From Bacteroidota bacterium (lineage in GTDB: Bacteria > Bacteroidota > Ignavibacteria > Ignavibacteriales > Melioribacteraceae), in contig JAHJUE010000008.1 of NCBI GenBank assembly GCA_018829205.1, positions 37,620-101,619 on the forward strand: a DNA stretch of 64,000 bases, in the 5' to 3' direction. A program made the translations under genes and the position numbers. Shown in pieces: positions 39,849 through 48,497 of the stretch (positions within the stretch are counted from its first letter, which is position 1; each line of letters opens with the position of its first letter). The notes beneath the pieces were generated by a model, which saw only the letters and a list, made by a program, of their open reading frames with translations, had not been told where the DNA came from and did not search any database.

Positions 39849-42458
39849 TTATTTAATTAATTCATCAAAACTCTCAAGCGCTTCGTCAATTTTTGAAATA
39901 TCTTTTCCGCCGGCGGTTGCTAGATGAGGTCTTCCGCCGCCGCCGCCGCCGAGAATTTTAGCTACACTTCCTACAATTTTTCCCGCGGATAATTTTTTAT
40001 CTTTTATTAAATCATCACTTACAACGCACACGATTCCAACTTTATCATCTTCAACGATAGAAATTAGCATTCCGACTGCATTGCTTTTCATTTTCTCGCG
40101 GAGTTCGTCTCCCATAGATTTTAATTCATCCATATTTGAGGCTTCAATTTTTCCTTTAAATATTTTTATTCCGTCAATTTCAATTCCGGCTGAAATAATA
40201 TTATCAATTCCTCCAAGTTTTCCCTGAAGTTTTAATTCTGCGAGTTCTTTTTCCAGCTTCTTTTTCTCTTCCAACAATTCATTAATTCTTAATTCTTGAT
40301 TCTTGATACTTGCTACTTGATTCTGAATAAACTCTTCCACTCCCTCGCCTGTAACAGCTTCAATTCTTCTTATGCCGCTTGCTATAGAGGATTCGCTTAC
40401 GATTTTTAATAGCCCAATCTGTGAAGAATTTTTAACATGAGTACCGCCGCAGAATTCCAAAGTTGAATCTCCGAACTGCACAACGTTTACTTTGTCGCCG
40501 TATTTATCTCCGAAGAACATTAGGGCTCCCATCTTTTTTGCATCTTCAAACGGCGTATCTTTGTGATGAGATAAATCCAAGTTTCTTCTAATCTGTTCGT
40601 TAACAATCTTTTCAATTTCATTAATCTCGGCATCGCTTAATTTTTGAAAATGGGTGAAGTCGAAACGAAGTCTGTCCGGTCCTACATACGATCCGCTCTG
40701 TTGAACATGGTTTCCTAATACTTTTCTTAAAGCCGAGTGAAGAAAATGCGTAGCGCTGTGGTTTCGCATAATTGCCCAGCGGCGGCTTGCATCAACTTCG
40801 GCGGTAACATCAGCGCCTTCTTTTATTTCAGCTTCTTCATTTTCAATAATATGAATTATTCTATTTTCTTTTTTAACTAAACCGGCAATGTTATACTCCT
40901 TGCCGTTAATAATTAATTTCCCTTCGTCGTTTGTTTGTCCGCCCGATTCAACATAAAAAGGAGACTTATCTAAAATGACAAGAGTTGTTCCGTTATTTTT
41001 TACTGATGTTAAAACTTTGGCTTCGGACTTTAACTCATTATATCCGGTAAATTCTGTTTTTATAATATTTTCTAAATTTATATGTTCAAGGAAATTTTCG
41101 ACAACATTAGTTCCTGCGATTTTACTTTTTGTTGATTTACGCGCGCGGTTTTTTTGTTCGTTCATTAATTCATTGAAGCGGCTTTCGTCAATTGAATATC
41201 CTTTTTCTCTTGCCATCACGTTTGTTAAATCAACAGGGAAACCGAAAGTATCGTAAAGTTTAAATACATCATCGCCGCTTATAATTTTTTCTTTTTGGGA
41301 TTCTAAAGTTTCAACTATTTTATCAAACAAATCAATTCCCCTGTCCAATGTTGCGTTAAAACTTTCTTCTTCGGCTTTTATAATTTTTTCAACTGTTTTT
41401 TGATTTTGTTTTAACTCAGGAAATATTCCGCTCATGTTTTTTACAACAACGTCAACAAGTTTATATAAAAACGGTTCGTTTAAATCAAGTTTTCTTCCGT
41501 AGCGCGCTGCCCTTCTTAAAATTCTTCGCAGAACATATCCGCGTCCTTCATTACCCGGAGTGGCACCGTCGGTAATGGCTACAGTTAGTGTACGGATGTG
41601 ATCCGCAATTACACGCATGGCAATATTGGTTTGTCCTTTATCGGAATTATCATCTGCGGGGAGAGTTAAATCATAACCTATATTAGACAGTTTTGAAACC
41701 GCCTGAATAATCGGAGTAAAAACATCAGTATCATAATTCGATTTTTTATTTTGCAGCACTGCGCATACACGTTCAAAACCCATTCCCGTATCAACATGTT
41801 TTGCAGGAAGCTCGTGGAGTTTTCCGTCTGCATCTCTATTGTATTGAATGAATACGAGATTCCATATCTCAATACACTCAGGACTTCCAGCGTTAACAAA
41901 TTTCGGATTGTCAAAATCGTCCCCTACGTTTATATGAATTTCCGAACACGGTCCGCACGGGCCCGTATCGCCCATTTCCCAAAAATTGTCTTTTTCATCG
42001 AACTTTAAAACGTGCGCGGGATTTATATCTGTTTTGGTTTTCCAGATTTCCAAAGCTTCTTCGTCTGTTCTGTAAACTGTTGCCCACAATCTTTCTTTTG
42101 GAAGCTTCCAAACCTCTGTTAATAATTCCCAGCCCCATGTTATCGCTTCCGATTTATAATAATCGCCGAACGACCAGTTGCCGAGCATTTCAAAAAACGT
42201 GTGGTGATAAGTATCGTGGCCTACTTCTTCCAAATCATTATGTTTTCCGCTTACTCGTATACACTTTTGCGTATCTGCCGCGCGGCTGTATTCTCTTTTT
42301 CCCTGTCCCAGGAATACATCCTTAAATTGATTCATCCCCGCATTTGTAAAAAGAAGCGTGGGATCGTCGTAAGGCACAACCGGAGCGCTGGATACAATCT
42401 TGTGATCTTTATTCTTAAAAAAGTCTAAAAACTGCTGTCTTATTTCCTGAGATGTCAT
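39849..42458 (-). CDS. alaS: Alanyl-tRNA synthetase
   Basis: AlaRS charges tRNA-Ala and edits mischarged Ser and Gly. The 869-residue protein has the aminoacylation core (SAPVVPYDDPTLLFTNAGMN, HHTFFEMLGNWSFGDY), the editing site (NHSATHFLHSALR and FCGGTHV) and the Gly-rich C-Ala end (GGGGGGRPHLATAGGKD). The ATG at 42458 is chosen because MTSQEIRQQFLDFF is the family start; the in-frame TTG and GTG just upstream form a TTGGTGAAG leader like that before the phoH-like gene. Residues about 711-725, between the editing and C-Ala domains, are encoded by a heptanucleotide tandem repeat. Confidence 0.97.
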   Translation of the reverse strand: MTSQEIRQQFLDFFKNKDHKIVSSAPVVPYDDPTLLFTNAGMNQFKDVFLGQGKREYSRAADTQKCIRVSGKHNDLEEVGHDTYHHTFFEMLGNWSFGDYYKSEAITWGWELLTEVWKLPKERLWATVYRTDEEALEIWKTKTDINPAHVLKFDEKDNFWEMGDTGPCGPCSEIHINVGDDFDNPKFVNAGSPECIEIWNLVFIQYNRDADGKLHELPAKHVDTGMGFERVCAVLQNKKSNYDTDVFTPIIQAVSKLSNIGYDLTLPADDNSDKGQTNIAMRVIADHIRTLTVAITDGATPGNEGRGYVLRRILRRAARYGRKLDLNEPFLYKLVDVVVKNMSGIFPELKQNQKTVEKIIKAEEESFNATLDRGIDLFDKIVETLESQKEKIISGDDVFKLYDTFGFPVDLTNVMAREKGYSIDESRFNELMNEQKNRARKSTKSKIAGTNVVENFLEHINLENIIKTEFTGYNELKSEAKVLTSVKNNGTTLVILDKSPFYVESGGQTNDEGKLIINGKEYNIAGLVKKENRIIHIIENEEAEIKEGADVTAEVDASRRWAIMRNHSATHFLHSALRKVLGNHVQQSGSYVGPDRLRFDFTHFQKLSDAEINEIEKIVNEQIRRNLDLSHHKDTPFEDAKKMGALMFFGDKYGDKVNVVQFGDSTLEFCGGTHVKNSSQIGLLKIVSESSIASGIRRIEAVTGEGVEEFIQNQVASIKNQELRINELLEEKKKLEKELAELKLQGKLGGIDNIISAGIEIDGIKIFKGKIEASNMDELKSMGDELREKMKSNAVGMLISIVEDDKVGIVCVVSDDLIKDKKLSAGKIVGSVAKILGGGGGGRPHLATAGGKDISKIDEALESFDELIK
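40285..40326. repeat. Heptanucleotide tandem repeat inside alaS
   Basis: Six consecutive 7-bp units on the plus strand read ATTCTTA, ATTCTTG, ATTCTTG, ATACTTG, CTACTTG and ATTCTGA. They stay in frame with alaS and encode part of the linker coiled coil (ASIKNQELRINEL region). Confidence 0.8.
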
Positions 42459-42603
42459 CTTCACCAATCCTATTTATTTTTAATCATAAAAATGAAGAAC
42501 AAATATAATAATTTCATATCAAATAAGATTTCTATTCATTGATTTTTTATAACCTTAGCTTTACTTTAGATAGTTAAATCAAAAACTTATTTAAGGCAGC
42601 GTT

Positions 42604-43182
42604 TTGGGCAAATATTCTGACCTAACGGATTTTCAGCTTATTCAGAAAATAAGCAAATACGATTCCAGAGCATTGGAAGAATTATATGACCGTTATTCTC
42701 AGCTGCTTTATACAATTATTAAAAAAATTGCCCCCGATGAACAAACCGCAGATAATGTACTGGTAGAAGTTTTCGCGATAGTTTGGAAAAAAGCTTCGGA
42801 CATCGATTTTACAAATTCAAGTGTTTATACATGGATTGTTTCCTTAGCCAGAAACAGAATTGTATATGAATTAAGAAGAAGCCGCGCGATGATTAAAGAT
42901 ACAAGCGGTTATAACGACGCGTTTGAAGATTTTTTTATAATTCCCCAGCTTGATAAAAAAATTGATAATCTTGATTTAGACACCGCAATGAATATTAAAC
43001 CCAAAATGGAAAACGCATTATCAAAATTAAGCGATACACAAAAATATGTTATTCATTTAGCGTATTATGAAGGTTTTACTCTTGATGAAATTTCGGATAA
43101 ACTGGGAATACCCGTTGAAACCGTACGCGGTAAAATAATGGCCGCATTGCACACTTTAAAAGATAATTTAATTTCGGAATAA
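42604..43182 (+). CDS. RNA polymerase sigma factor, ECF (SigK-like)
   Basis: This 192-residue sigma factor has region 2 (about 20-90: ALEELYDRYSQLLYTIIKKI, then VFAIVWKKASDI and SLARNRIVYELRRSRA) and region 4 (about 130-188: LSDTQKYVIHLAYYEGFTLDEI with SDKLGIPVETVRGKIMAAL). It matches the SigK/ECF group that pairs with RskA-like anti-sigma factors, and such a gene follows after 9 nt. The start is TTG; AAGG about 9 nt upstream is a weak RBS. It is divergent from alaS. Confidence 0.9.
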   Translation: MGKYSDLTDFQLIQKISKYDSRALEELYDRYSQLLYTIIKKIAPDEQTADNVLVEVFAIVWKKASDIDFTNSSVYTWIVSLARNRIVYELRRSRAMIKDTSGYNDAFEDFFIIPQLDKKIDNLDLDTAMNIKPKMENALSKLSDTQKYVIHLAYYEGFTLDEISDKLGIPVETVRGKIMAALHTLKDNLISE

Positions 43183-43191
43183 GGTTTATTA

Positions 43192-44304
43192 ATGGCTGAC
43201 CAGGCAATACATGAAATGATAAGCGCTTTTGCGGCCGGCTGCATGGACCAGGAGAATTATAAACAATTTAAAAATTATATCCGGTCCGGCGGTGAATTAC
43301 CTGAAGGCGAATTGGGCGAATTGCAGAATGTAGTATCCCTTGTGCCGTCTATTTTGGATCTGGAAAAACCCGATGCCGAATTAAAAGAAAAAGTCGCTAA
43401 AAGATTAATTAGTCTTCAGGATGAAATAAAGAAAAAAATAAAAGAGAAAAAAGAAAGACTTACAAACGAATTTACCGGGTTAACCGAAGAAAGCGCCAGA
43501 CATAAAACAAGAGATGATGATAAACCCGCGGATCATTTTGCAACAGATATTCACAGGGCAAATTTTACTCATGATGAAAAAAAGATTGCTGATTCCAAAG
43601 AAAATGAGACAAGGGTAAGAAAAAGCGACGAGTCAAAACAATATGTAAAACCAAAACCGCAGCCGATTGGTTTTCAAACACAGACTCAATTCCAGAAAGC
43701 CCCGCAGCTTCCCCAGGGGACTAAACCTGTTAATTCAAAGCTGTATATGGGAATGTGGATTGGTTCAAGTACGTTATTGGTAATTTTAATAATATTTATT
43801 TTCTATTTTCTAAAAATTACCGCTGAGCTTGAAACCAAGGTTAATACTCTTACTGTACAAAATAATGAACTCCGCAATCAGCTTCTTGTCGCAAATAAAT
43901 TTATAACAGATTATTCGGATTTTGTTGATTTTTTTAATTATAAAGACGTAAAATTAGTGAATCTAGCCGGAAGCGAATTAAGTCTTTTAAGTTCAGGTAA
44001 ATTGTTTATTTCTTTTGAAGCCCGCGAAGGTTTGCTGAAGCTGAATGACCTTCCTTCACTTTCATCCGATCAAGCTTATCAGCTTTGGCTGGTAAGCCGT
44101 GGACAATCATATTCGCTTGGATTATTTTTGCCAAAACCGGGAGACAAGTATTTAAAAATTAAAAATATTCCGCCCGTACCAGAAAACGATGTTGATTTGG
44201 TAAGAATTACAAATGAAAACAAAGCCGGGGCTGAAATACCTCAGGGAAACACATATTTATTCGGGACATTTGCCGGATCAACTCCGCAGCAGAGACGCAG
44301 ATAA
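43192..44304 (+). CDS. RskA-like membrane anti-sigma factor
   Basis: The 370-residue protein has an N-terminal sigma-binding segment (about 1-95, with FAAGCMDQENYKQFKNYI), a long charged linker, one membrane helix at about 188-210 (WIGSSTLLVILIIFIFYFL), a short coiled coil and a C-terminal RskA-type beta domain (LNDLPSLSSDQAYQLWLVSR through GNTYLFGTFA). It should hold the sigma factor encoded 9 nt upstream inactive until an envelope signal releases it (family knowledge). The N-terminal domain has no HxxxCxxC zinc motif. Stop faces the membrane-protein gene on the other strand. Confidence 0.87.
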   Translation: MADQAIHEMISAFAAGCMDQENYKQFKNYIRSGGELPEGELGELQNVVSLVPSILDLEKPDAELKEKVAKRLISLQDEIKKKIKEKKERLTNEFTGLTEESARHKTRDDDKPADHFATDIHRANFTHDEKKIADSKENETRVRKSDESKQYVKPKPQPIGFQTQTQFQKAPQLPQGTKPVNSKLYMGMWIGSSTLLVILIIFIFYFLKITAELETKVNTLTVQNNELRNQLLVANKFITDYSDFVDFFNYKDVKLVNLAGSELSLLSSGKLFISFEAREGLLKLNDLPSLSSDQAYQLWLVSRGQSYSLGLFLPKPGDKYLKIKNIPPVPENDVDLVRITNENKAGAEIPQGNTYLFGTFAGSTPQQRRR

Positions 44305-44308
44305 AATT

Positions 44309-44827
44309 TTATCTTTTCCTCATAAGTAAAATGTTGATTCCAAAAAGCAGTAAAAATACAGGCCAGAATTCCAAAACAATATTTGATAATTTATTAGCGG
44401 TTTGAATAATAATTGAATTGTTAAAAAATACTATGGATGAATAACTTATAATTAATAGAAGCATACCCGAATAAAGAAAAACTCTCTCCTTTGTGTTATC
44501 AATAAATAAAATTATAAAACATGCCCCTGTAATAAATAACATTGATGGAAAAACTGCCGAATCGGGATTTAATATTTCATTGTTGTTTATTACATAAAAC
44601 ATTATCCCGATAAGAAATGCCGCCGACGCAAAAAAAAGCCTTCCCCTGCTGCCGGTGCCCAGCGAAAAATATGCTGTTACAAAACCGTAAATAATTAATA
44701 TATAAGAAACAATTTCAGTATATGAAGTGTTTGTAATTTCAAAAAATTTTAGAAGGAATAAAATTCCTGTTATTATTAAAGAAATTCCGATTGCTAAATA
44801 AATATTAAATCTCAAGTTGAACATCAA
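44309..44827 (-). CDS. Hypothetical five- to six-helix membrane protein
   Basis: The 172 residues contain five or six hydrophobic helices with very short loops, ending in RKR. It resembles the small LiaI/LiaF-type toast-rack partners only in being next to PspC; no family can be named. It overlaps the end of the PspC-domain gene by 23 nt, so the two are translated together and probably act in the same envelope-stress response (inference). Confidence 0.65.
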   Translation of the reverse strand: MMFNLRFNIYLAIGISLIITGILFLLKFFEITNTSYTEIVSYILIIYGFVTAYFSLGTGSRGRLFFASAAFLIGIMFYVINNNEILNPDSAVFPSMLFITGACFIILFIDNTKERVFLYSGMLLLIISYSSIVFFNNSIIIQTANKLSNIVLEFWPVFLLLFGINILLMRKR

Positions 44828-45524
44828 TTTCTGTTTCCGTTAACGCGGCTATAAATAAATAAATAATTATTCCTATTCCAATCGAAATAAATGAAAAAAT
44901 AATCCATATCATTCTCAAATTATTCGATTCAATATTTAAGTAAGAAGCTAGTCCGCCGCATACTCCTAAAATTCGCCTGTCGTTTTTACTTCTAACAAGT
45001 TTAATATATCTAATACCGCTTTTTACCGGACTGAGATCATTAATTTTAACTATTAAAAACACGCCGGTTATAAGTAAAAAAATAGGCAGAATTAAAATGC
45101 GGGATAAACCAAAGAATAATATACTCGGCGAATACCCGAAATTATCAACTATAAAATAAAGCCCGATAAAGATAAATATACTTCCTGTTATTGTTTTTGC
45201 GTAATTGTTTTCCGGTAAATCTTCAATATTAATACTCTGCAGATTACTTTCAGACGGCATAAGCACAGCAGCCATAAAATAAGCCGCAATACCCCAGCCT
45301 CCGAAAAAAATACTTATTATAAAAATTACGCGGATAATAATAGGTTCCATTCCAAAATACTCGGCAATTCCAGTGCAAACTCCTGCAATTAAAGAATTCT
45401 TTTTTACCTTTTGAAGTCTCTTAAGAGAAGGGGATTCCGGAGTTTCGACTTCGTAATATTCTTCTTTAAATATGTTTCCCAGGTTTTCGCCCAGTTCTTC
45501 GTCTTTTGTTTTTTTATCGTCCAT
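44805..45524 (-). CDS. Protein with two PspC domains
   Basis: The 239 residues hold two PspC modules. The first is at about 33-95 (RLQKVKKNSLIAGVCTGIAEYF, then a helix with GGWGIAAYFMAAVLMP), and the second at about 175-232 (KNDRRILGVCGGLASYLNIE and a matching helix). Between them are two membrane helices. PspC-type proteins sense membrane stress and interact with phage-shock or LiaF-like systems. Its 3' end overlaps the next membrane-protein gene by 23 nt. Confidence 0.88.
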   Translation of the reverse strand: MDDKKTKDEELGENLGNIFKEEYYEVETPESPSLKRLQKVKKNSLIAGVCTGIAEYFGMEPIIIRVIFIISIFFGGWGIAAYFMAAVLMPSESNLQSINIEDLPENNYAKTITGSIFIFIGLYFIVDNFGYSPSILFFGLSRILILPIFLLITGVFLIVKINDLSPVKSGIRYIKLVRSKNDRRILGVCGGLASYLNIESNNLRMIWIIFSFISIGIGIIIYLFIAALTETEIDVQLEI

Positions 45525-45696
45525 GGAATGAAATCATTTATTGAAAAGTAAAATAAAGAATGAATAAGTAGGTAGCAAGTCATGGAAAACCGCTTCCGCC
45601 TTAATGGGTATTGTATAATATTTGTGACCGGGAAAATTTAAACGGCGTAATATTAAAAATTAGTTAAGCATTTTGAACAGGATGTACAATAAATAT

Positions 45697-46293
45697 TTAA
45701 TGAAGCGATCTATTTTTTCTTGTATCGATAATTCTTCTTTCGGTAATAATTTTATCAATCCGTATATCATGAACTGAACTTTCTATGTAATCAAATACTT
45801 GAAATTCAAAAGCAAGCACCACTTTTGGCGCGAAGGTTTGTTTTAATAACTTATCATAATATCCGCCGCCGTATCCAACCCGCTGCCCGTATTTCGATAC
45901 CGCCAGCGCAGGGACAATTATTAAATCAACATCGCTCATATCATCATCGGCTCCTACCGTTGGTTCCCAGTAGCCTTCATTATTTTTTATAATGTTATCC
46001 CAGCCTAAAAAATATGATCTTCTAAATGATTTAGATTGTTTGTTAAGTTTAGGAAGAATAATTGTTTTGCCCCATCCTTCCATATATGTAATTAAACTGC
46101 GGGTATCAACTTCTCCGGGACGACTGTTTATATAGCAATAAATATTTTTCGCGTAAACGAATTCGTCTGTTGACGAAAGTTTATCAATAATAAGTTTTGT
46201 TTTATTACGGATTTCACTTTGAGGTATTTCAGTTCTTCTTTGAACTACCTGCCTGCGGACTTCGGATTTAGGAATTAAAGTTTTTAATTTCAT
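45697..46293 (-). CDS. 5-formyltetrahydrofolate cyclo-ligase
   Basis: This enzyme converts 5-formyl-THF to 5,10-methenyl-THF with ATP, recycling a storage folate. The 198 residues start with the basic helix KSEVRRQVVQRR and end with the diagnostic Gly-rich loop RVGYGGGYYDKLLKQ, which binds phosphate. The catalytic domain length is normal. It may connect with ftcD in folate one-carbon metabolism, although the two genes are 20 kb apart. Confidence 0.93.
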   Translation of the reverse strand: MKLKTLIPKSEVRRQVVQRRTEIPQSEIRNKTKLIIDKLSSTDEFVYAKNIYCYINSRPGEVDTRSLITYMEGWGKTIILPKLNKQSKSFRRSYFLGWDNIIKNNEGYWEPTVGADDDMSDVDLIIVPALAVSKYGQRVGYGGGYYDKLLKQTFAPKVVLAFEFQVFDYIESSVHDIRIDKIITERRIIDTRKNRSLH

Positions 46294-46404
46294 ATATGAA
46301 GTATCATTACATTTGTTTTGGAAATAAAATTGATGAATCTAAATAACAAATTATTGTATACTTATCAACCGAATTTTAAGCGTTAAATAATACTATAAGT
46401 AGAA

Positions 46405-46434
46405 TTTGTTAGTTGAAAATAAATCATATTTTTG
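46405..46434 (+). promoter_or_regulatory. Bacteroidota-type promoter of the cytosine deaminase gene
   Basis: TTTG (46405-46408) and TATTTTTG (46427-46434) with an 18-nt spacer fit the TTTG/TAnnTTTG consensus. The boxes end 36 nt before the ATG, leaving a leader of about 30 nt. Confidence 0.6.
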
Positions 46435-46470
46435 TTATTAACAATGTTTGATAATTAGGAGAATTTAATC

Positions 46471-46905
46471 ATGGATAAATTCATGAAAGCCGCAATTGAC
46501 GAAGCGAAAAAAGGTCTTTTCGAAGGAGGAATACCTATTGGTTCGGTTCTGGTTAAGGACGGAAAAATAATAGGACGCGGACATAATAAACGCGTGCAGG
46601 AAAATGATCCGATTATTCATGCCGAAATTGACTGTTTAAGAAATGCAGGGCGAATAGGTTCATACAAGGATACTATACTTTATTCAACATTAATGCCGTG
46701 TTATTTATGCGGGGGAGCCATTGTGCAGTTCGGAATTAAAATGGTTTATGCCGGTGAATCCGAAACGTTCCCTGGTTCATCTAACTTTCTCAGAGAGCAC
46801 GGAGTTGAGGTAATAAATCTTGATTTGGATGTATGTAAAAATCTAATGAATGAATTTATCGAAAAAAATCCGGCGCTTTGGAATGAAGATATTGGTCAAT
46901 TATAA
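46471..46905 (+). CDS. Cytosine deaminase, yeast FCY1-like
   Basis: This 144-residue zinc deaminase closely resembles the small yeast-type cytosine deaminase rather than the larger bacterial CodA. The zinc site is His50 with catalytic Glu52 (HAEIDCL) and Cys77/Cys80 (MPCYLC). Other FCY1-like stretches are GGIPIGSVLVKDGKIIGRGH, YKDTILYSTLMPC and the ending FIEKNPALWNEDIG, which forms the C-terminal lid over the base in the yeast enzyme. It should convert cytosine to uracil, though tRNA or guanine deaminase activity is not excluded. It starts an apparent pair with the OsmC gene 18 nt downstream. Confidence 0.85.
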   Translation: MDKFMKAAIDEAKKGLFEGGIPIGSVLVKDGKIIGRGHNKRVQENDPIIHAEIDCLRNAGRIGSYKDTILYSTLMPCYLCGGAIVQFGIKMVYAGESETFPGSSNFLREHGVEVINLDLDVCKNLMNEFIEKNPALWNEDIGQL

Positions 46906-46923
46906 ATATTATAGGAGTTTTAT

Positions 46924-47349
46924 ATGTCGAAAACGACAGCGGTTGTTAAGCAGTTAGAGGGTATTACATTTGCAGGAAAATCAGGATCAAACAATTGGGT
47001 AATGATGGACGGTCCGGCTGATTTCGGCGGAAGCGGCGCGGCGATTAGACCAAAAGAATTGCTGCTTTTATCATTAGGCGGATGTACCGGAAGCGATGTA
47101 GCATCAATTCTTCAGAAAAAAAGAATTAAACTTGACGGTTTTGAAATGAATATTGAAGCCGATATGAGTGAGGATCATCCGAAGGTTTATACAAAAATAA
47201 ATGTGGAGTATGTTTTTTACGGAAAAGATATAAAAGCATCGGACGTTGAAAGAGCAATTGAATTATCACAGACAAAATATTGCGGCGTTACCGCTATGCT
47301 TCAAAAAGCAATTGAAATTACACACAGTTATAGAATTGTTGAGAAGTAA
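46924..47349 (+). CDS. OsmC family protein
   Basis: The 141 residues match the OsmC/Ohr superfamily of thiol-dependent peroxidases. The two active Cys are in LSLGGCTGSDVAS (about residue 60) and KYCGVTAMLQ (about residue 120). It should reduce organic hydroperoxides. It is 18 nt after the cytosine deaminase gene, which suggests a small operon. A dispersed repeat follows the stop. Confidence 0.9.
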   Translation: MSKTTAVVKQLEGITFAGKSGSNNWVMMDGPADFGGSGAAIRPKELLLLSLGGCTGSDVASILQKKRIKLDGFEMNIEADMSEDHPKVYTKINVEYVFYGKDIKASDVERAIELSQTKYCGVTAMLQKAIEITHSYRIVEK

Positions 47350-47360
47350 TATTTTTTACT

Positions 47361-47450
47361 TTCTTAGTGTCTTGTCCTATTAGTGCATTGGTGTCTTTGC
47401 GTTATTTCTTTTAGCCGCAAAGGCACTAAGACACAAAGAAAAGAAATTAA
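47361..47450. repeat. Dispersed inverted-repeat family 'GGCACTAAGACAC', copy 3
   Basis: The right arm starts at 47413 (GCCGCAAAGGCACTAAGACA and on); the left arm, from about 47361, has TTAGTG and TCTTTGCG as inverted matches with an interruption. It lies between the convergent OsmC and DUF2203 genes. Confidence 0.6.
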
Positions 47451-47465
47451 TTTATCCGTATTAAT

Positions 47466-47849
47466 TTAATTAAGAAGTTCTTCGGGAATTCTTTTCCTCC
47501 CTTTATATCCTTCTTCATGTGTATGATAATATAAAATATTTTCTTCGTCGCTGCGCCAGCATAATTCAACTTCTTCTCCGTTTATTAGCGCAGGAAAATC
47601 AACCAGCCCAATAGAAAAATTCCAGTCCTTAAAACTGCAGCCTATTTCTTCAAGTTCTTTTATAAAACCATTTATTTCAGATATGTATTTTTGGGCTTCG
47701 GTATTTTCAGTAATTTCTCCGCCCAGCGATTCGGCAATGGTTTTAACCATATAGCCTTTTTCTAAAATATCTCTTACAATTTGTTTTACCAAGGGGAGTG
47801 TTTTTTCGGCCTCCTTCGGTGACCAATACTTAATTGCGGTGTCCGTCAT
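47466..47849 (-). CDS. DUF2203 domain protein
   Basis: The 127-residue cytoplasmic protein has the DUF2203 arrangement: KYWSPKEAEKTLPLVKQIV at the N-terminus, and a conserved ending with GLVDFPALINGEEVELCWR and YYHTHEEGYKGRK. Its function is unknown. It is divergent from the marR gene. Confidence 0.88.
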   Translation of the reverse strand: MTDTAIKYWSPKEAEKTLPLVKQIVRDILEKGYMVKTIAESLGGEITENTEAQKYISEINGFIKELEEIGCSFKDWNFSIGLVDFPALINGEEVELCWRSDEENILYYHTHEEGYKGRKRIPEELLN

Positions 47850-47904
47850 ATTGTTATCTTTCTTTTGTAAAATTATAAATACAAAATAAGCAAATTAATA
47901 TAAC

Positions 47905-47951
47905 TTGACAAATGGTCTTAAATTTATTAATTTGAACTTGTAATTAAAGAC
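47905..47951 (+). promoter_or_regulatory. Promoter and candidate MarR operator
   Basis: TTGACA (47905-47910), a 17-nt spacer and TAATTTG (47928-47934) form a good promoter for the marR gene. An inverted repeat, GTCTTAAATT (47915-47924) and AATTAAAGAC (47942-47951; 9 of 10 match), overlaps it and may be an autoregulatory operator. Confidence 0.5.
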
Positions 47952-47974
47952 ATAGTAATAAGTTCGATAAACAA

Positions 47975-48427
47975 ATGAATACTGAAAAAAAATACGGAAA
48001 GAAAAAATCACTTGCCCTGGATACATGGGTAAAATTAGCCAGAGCCTTTACAATGGTCGGAAGAAAATCGGAAGAAAGTATCAGGTCATTTGGTTTAACC
48101 ACTGCCCAATTTGGTGTGATTGAAGCCTTAGGACATTTAGGTGATATGAATGTGGGCAGACTCTGTGAAAAGATGCTTGTAACTGGCGGAAATATGACCC
48201 TAGTTTTGGATAATCTTGAAAAACAAAAGTTAGTAGAAAGAGTGGCAAATGCGAAAGATAGAAGGACATTAAATATTACATTAACATCAAAAGGAAAAAA
48301 CCTGTTTGATGAAATTTTTGTAAAGCATGCCGGGCATATTGAAACTACCTTCAGTGTATTAAATGAAGATGAACAAAAACAATTAGGCAGCCTTCTAAAA
48401 AAATTAGGATTAGGCATAAAAAAATAG
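47975..48427 (+). CDS. MarR family transcriptional regulator
   Basis: This 150-residue winged-helix protein has the MarR core: FGVIEALGHLGDMNVGRLC, a recognition helix with TGGNMTLVLDNLEKQKLVER, and the wing with DRRTLNITLTSKGKNLFDEI. It is probably a dimeric repressor responding to a phenolic, quinone or oxidant signal (family knowledge). The NmrA-like and pirin genes follow on the same strand and are its likely targets. It is divergent from the DUF2203 gene. Confidence 0.92.
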   Translation: MNTEKKYGKKKSLALDTWVKLARAFTMVGRKSEESIRSFGLTTAQFGVIEALGHLGDMNVGRLCEKMLVTGGNMTLVLDNLEKQKLVERVANAKDRRTLNITLTSKGKNLFDEIFVKHAGHIETTFSVLNEDEQKQLGSLLKKLGLGIKK

Positions 48428-48497
48428 TAAAAAAATTTCTCCCAATATAACTATATCGTATAATATCAATTTAAATAAATATTAAAAGGAGCAGCAA

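Noticed and set aside
45541..45590. A further heptad repeat like that in alaS (AGTAGGTAGCAAG)
   Set aside because: Only one or two units are recognisable; the match is too weak to call.
47944..48417. A 157-codon minus-strand frame opposite marR
   Set aside because: It lies entirely antisense to a clear MarR gene and is rich in Ser, Phe and Cys, as expected of a shadow frame.
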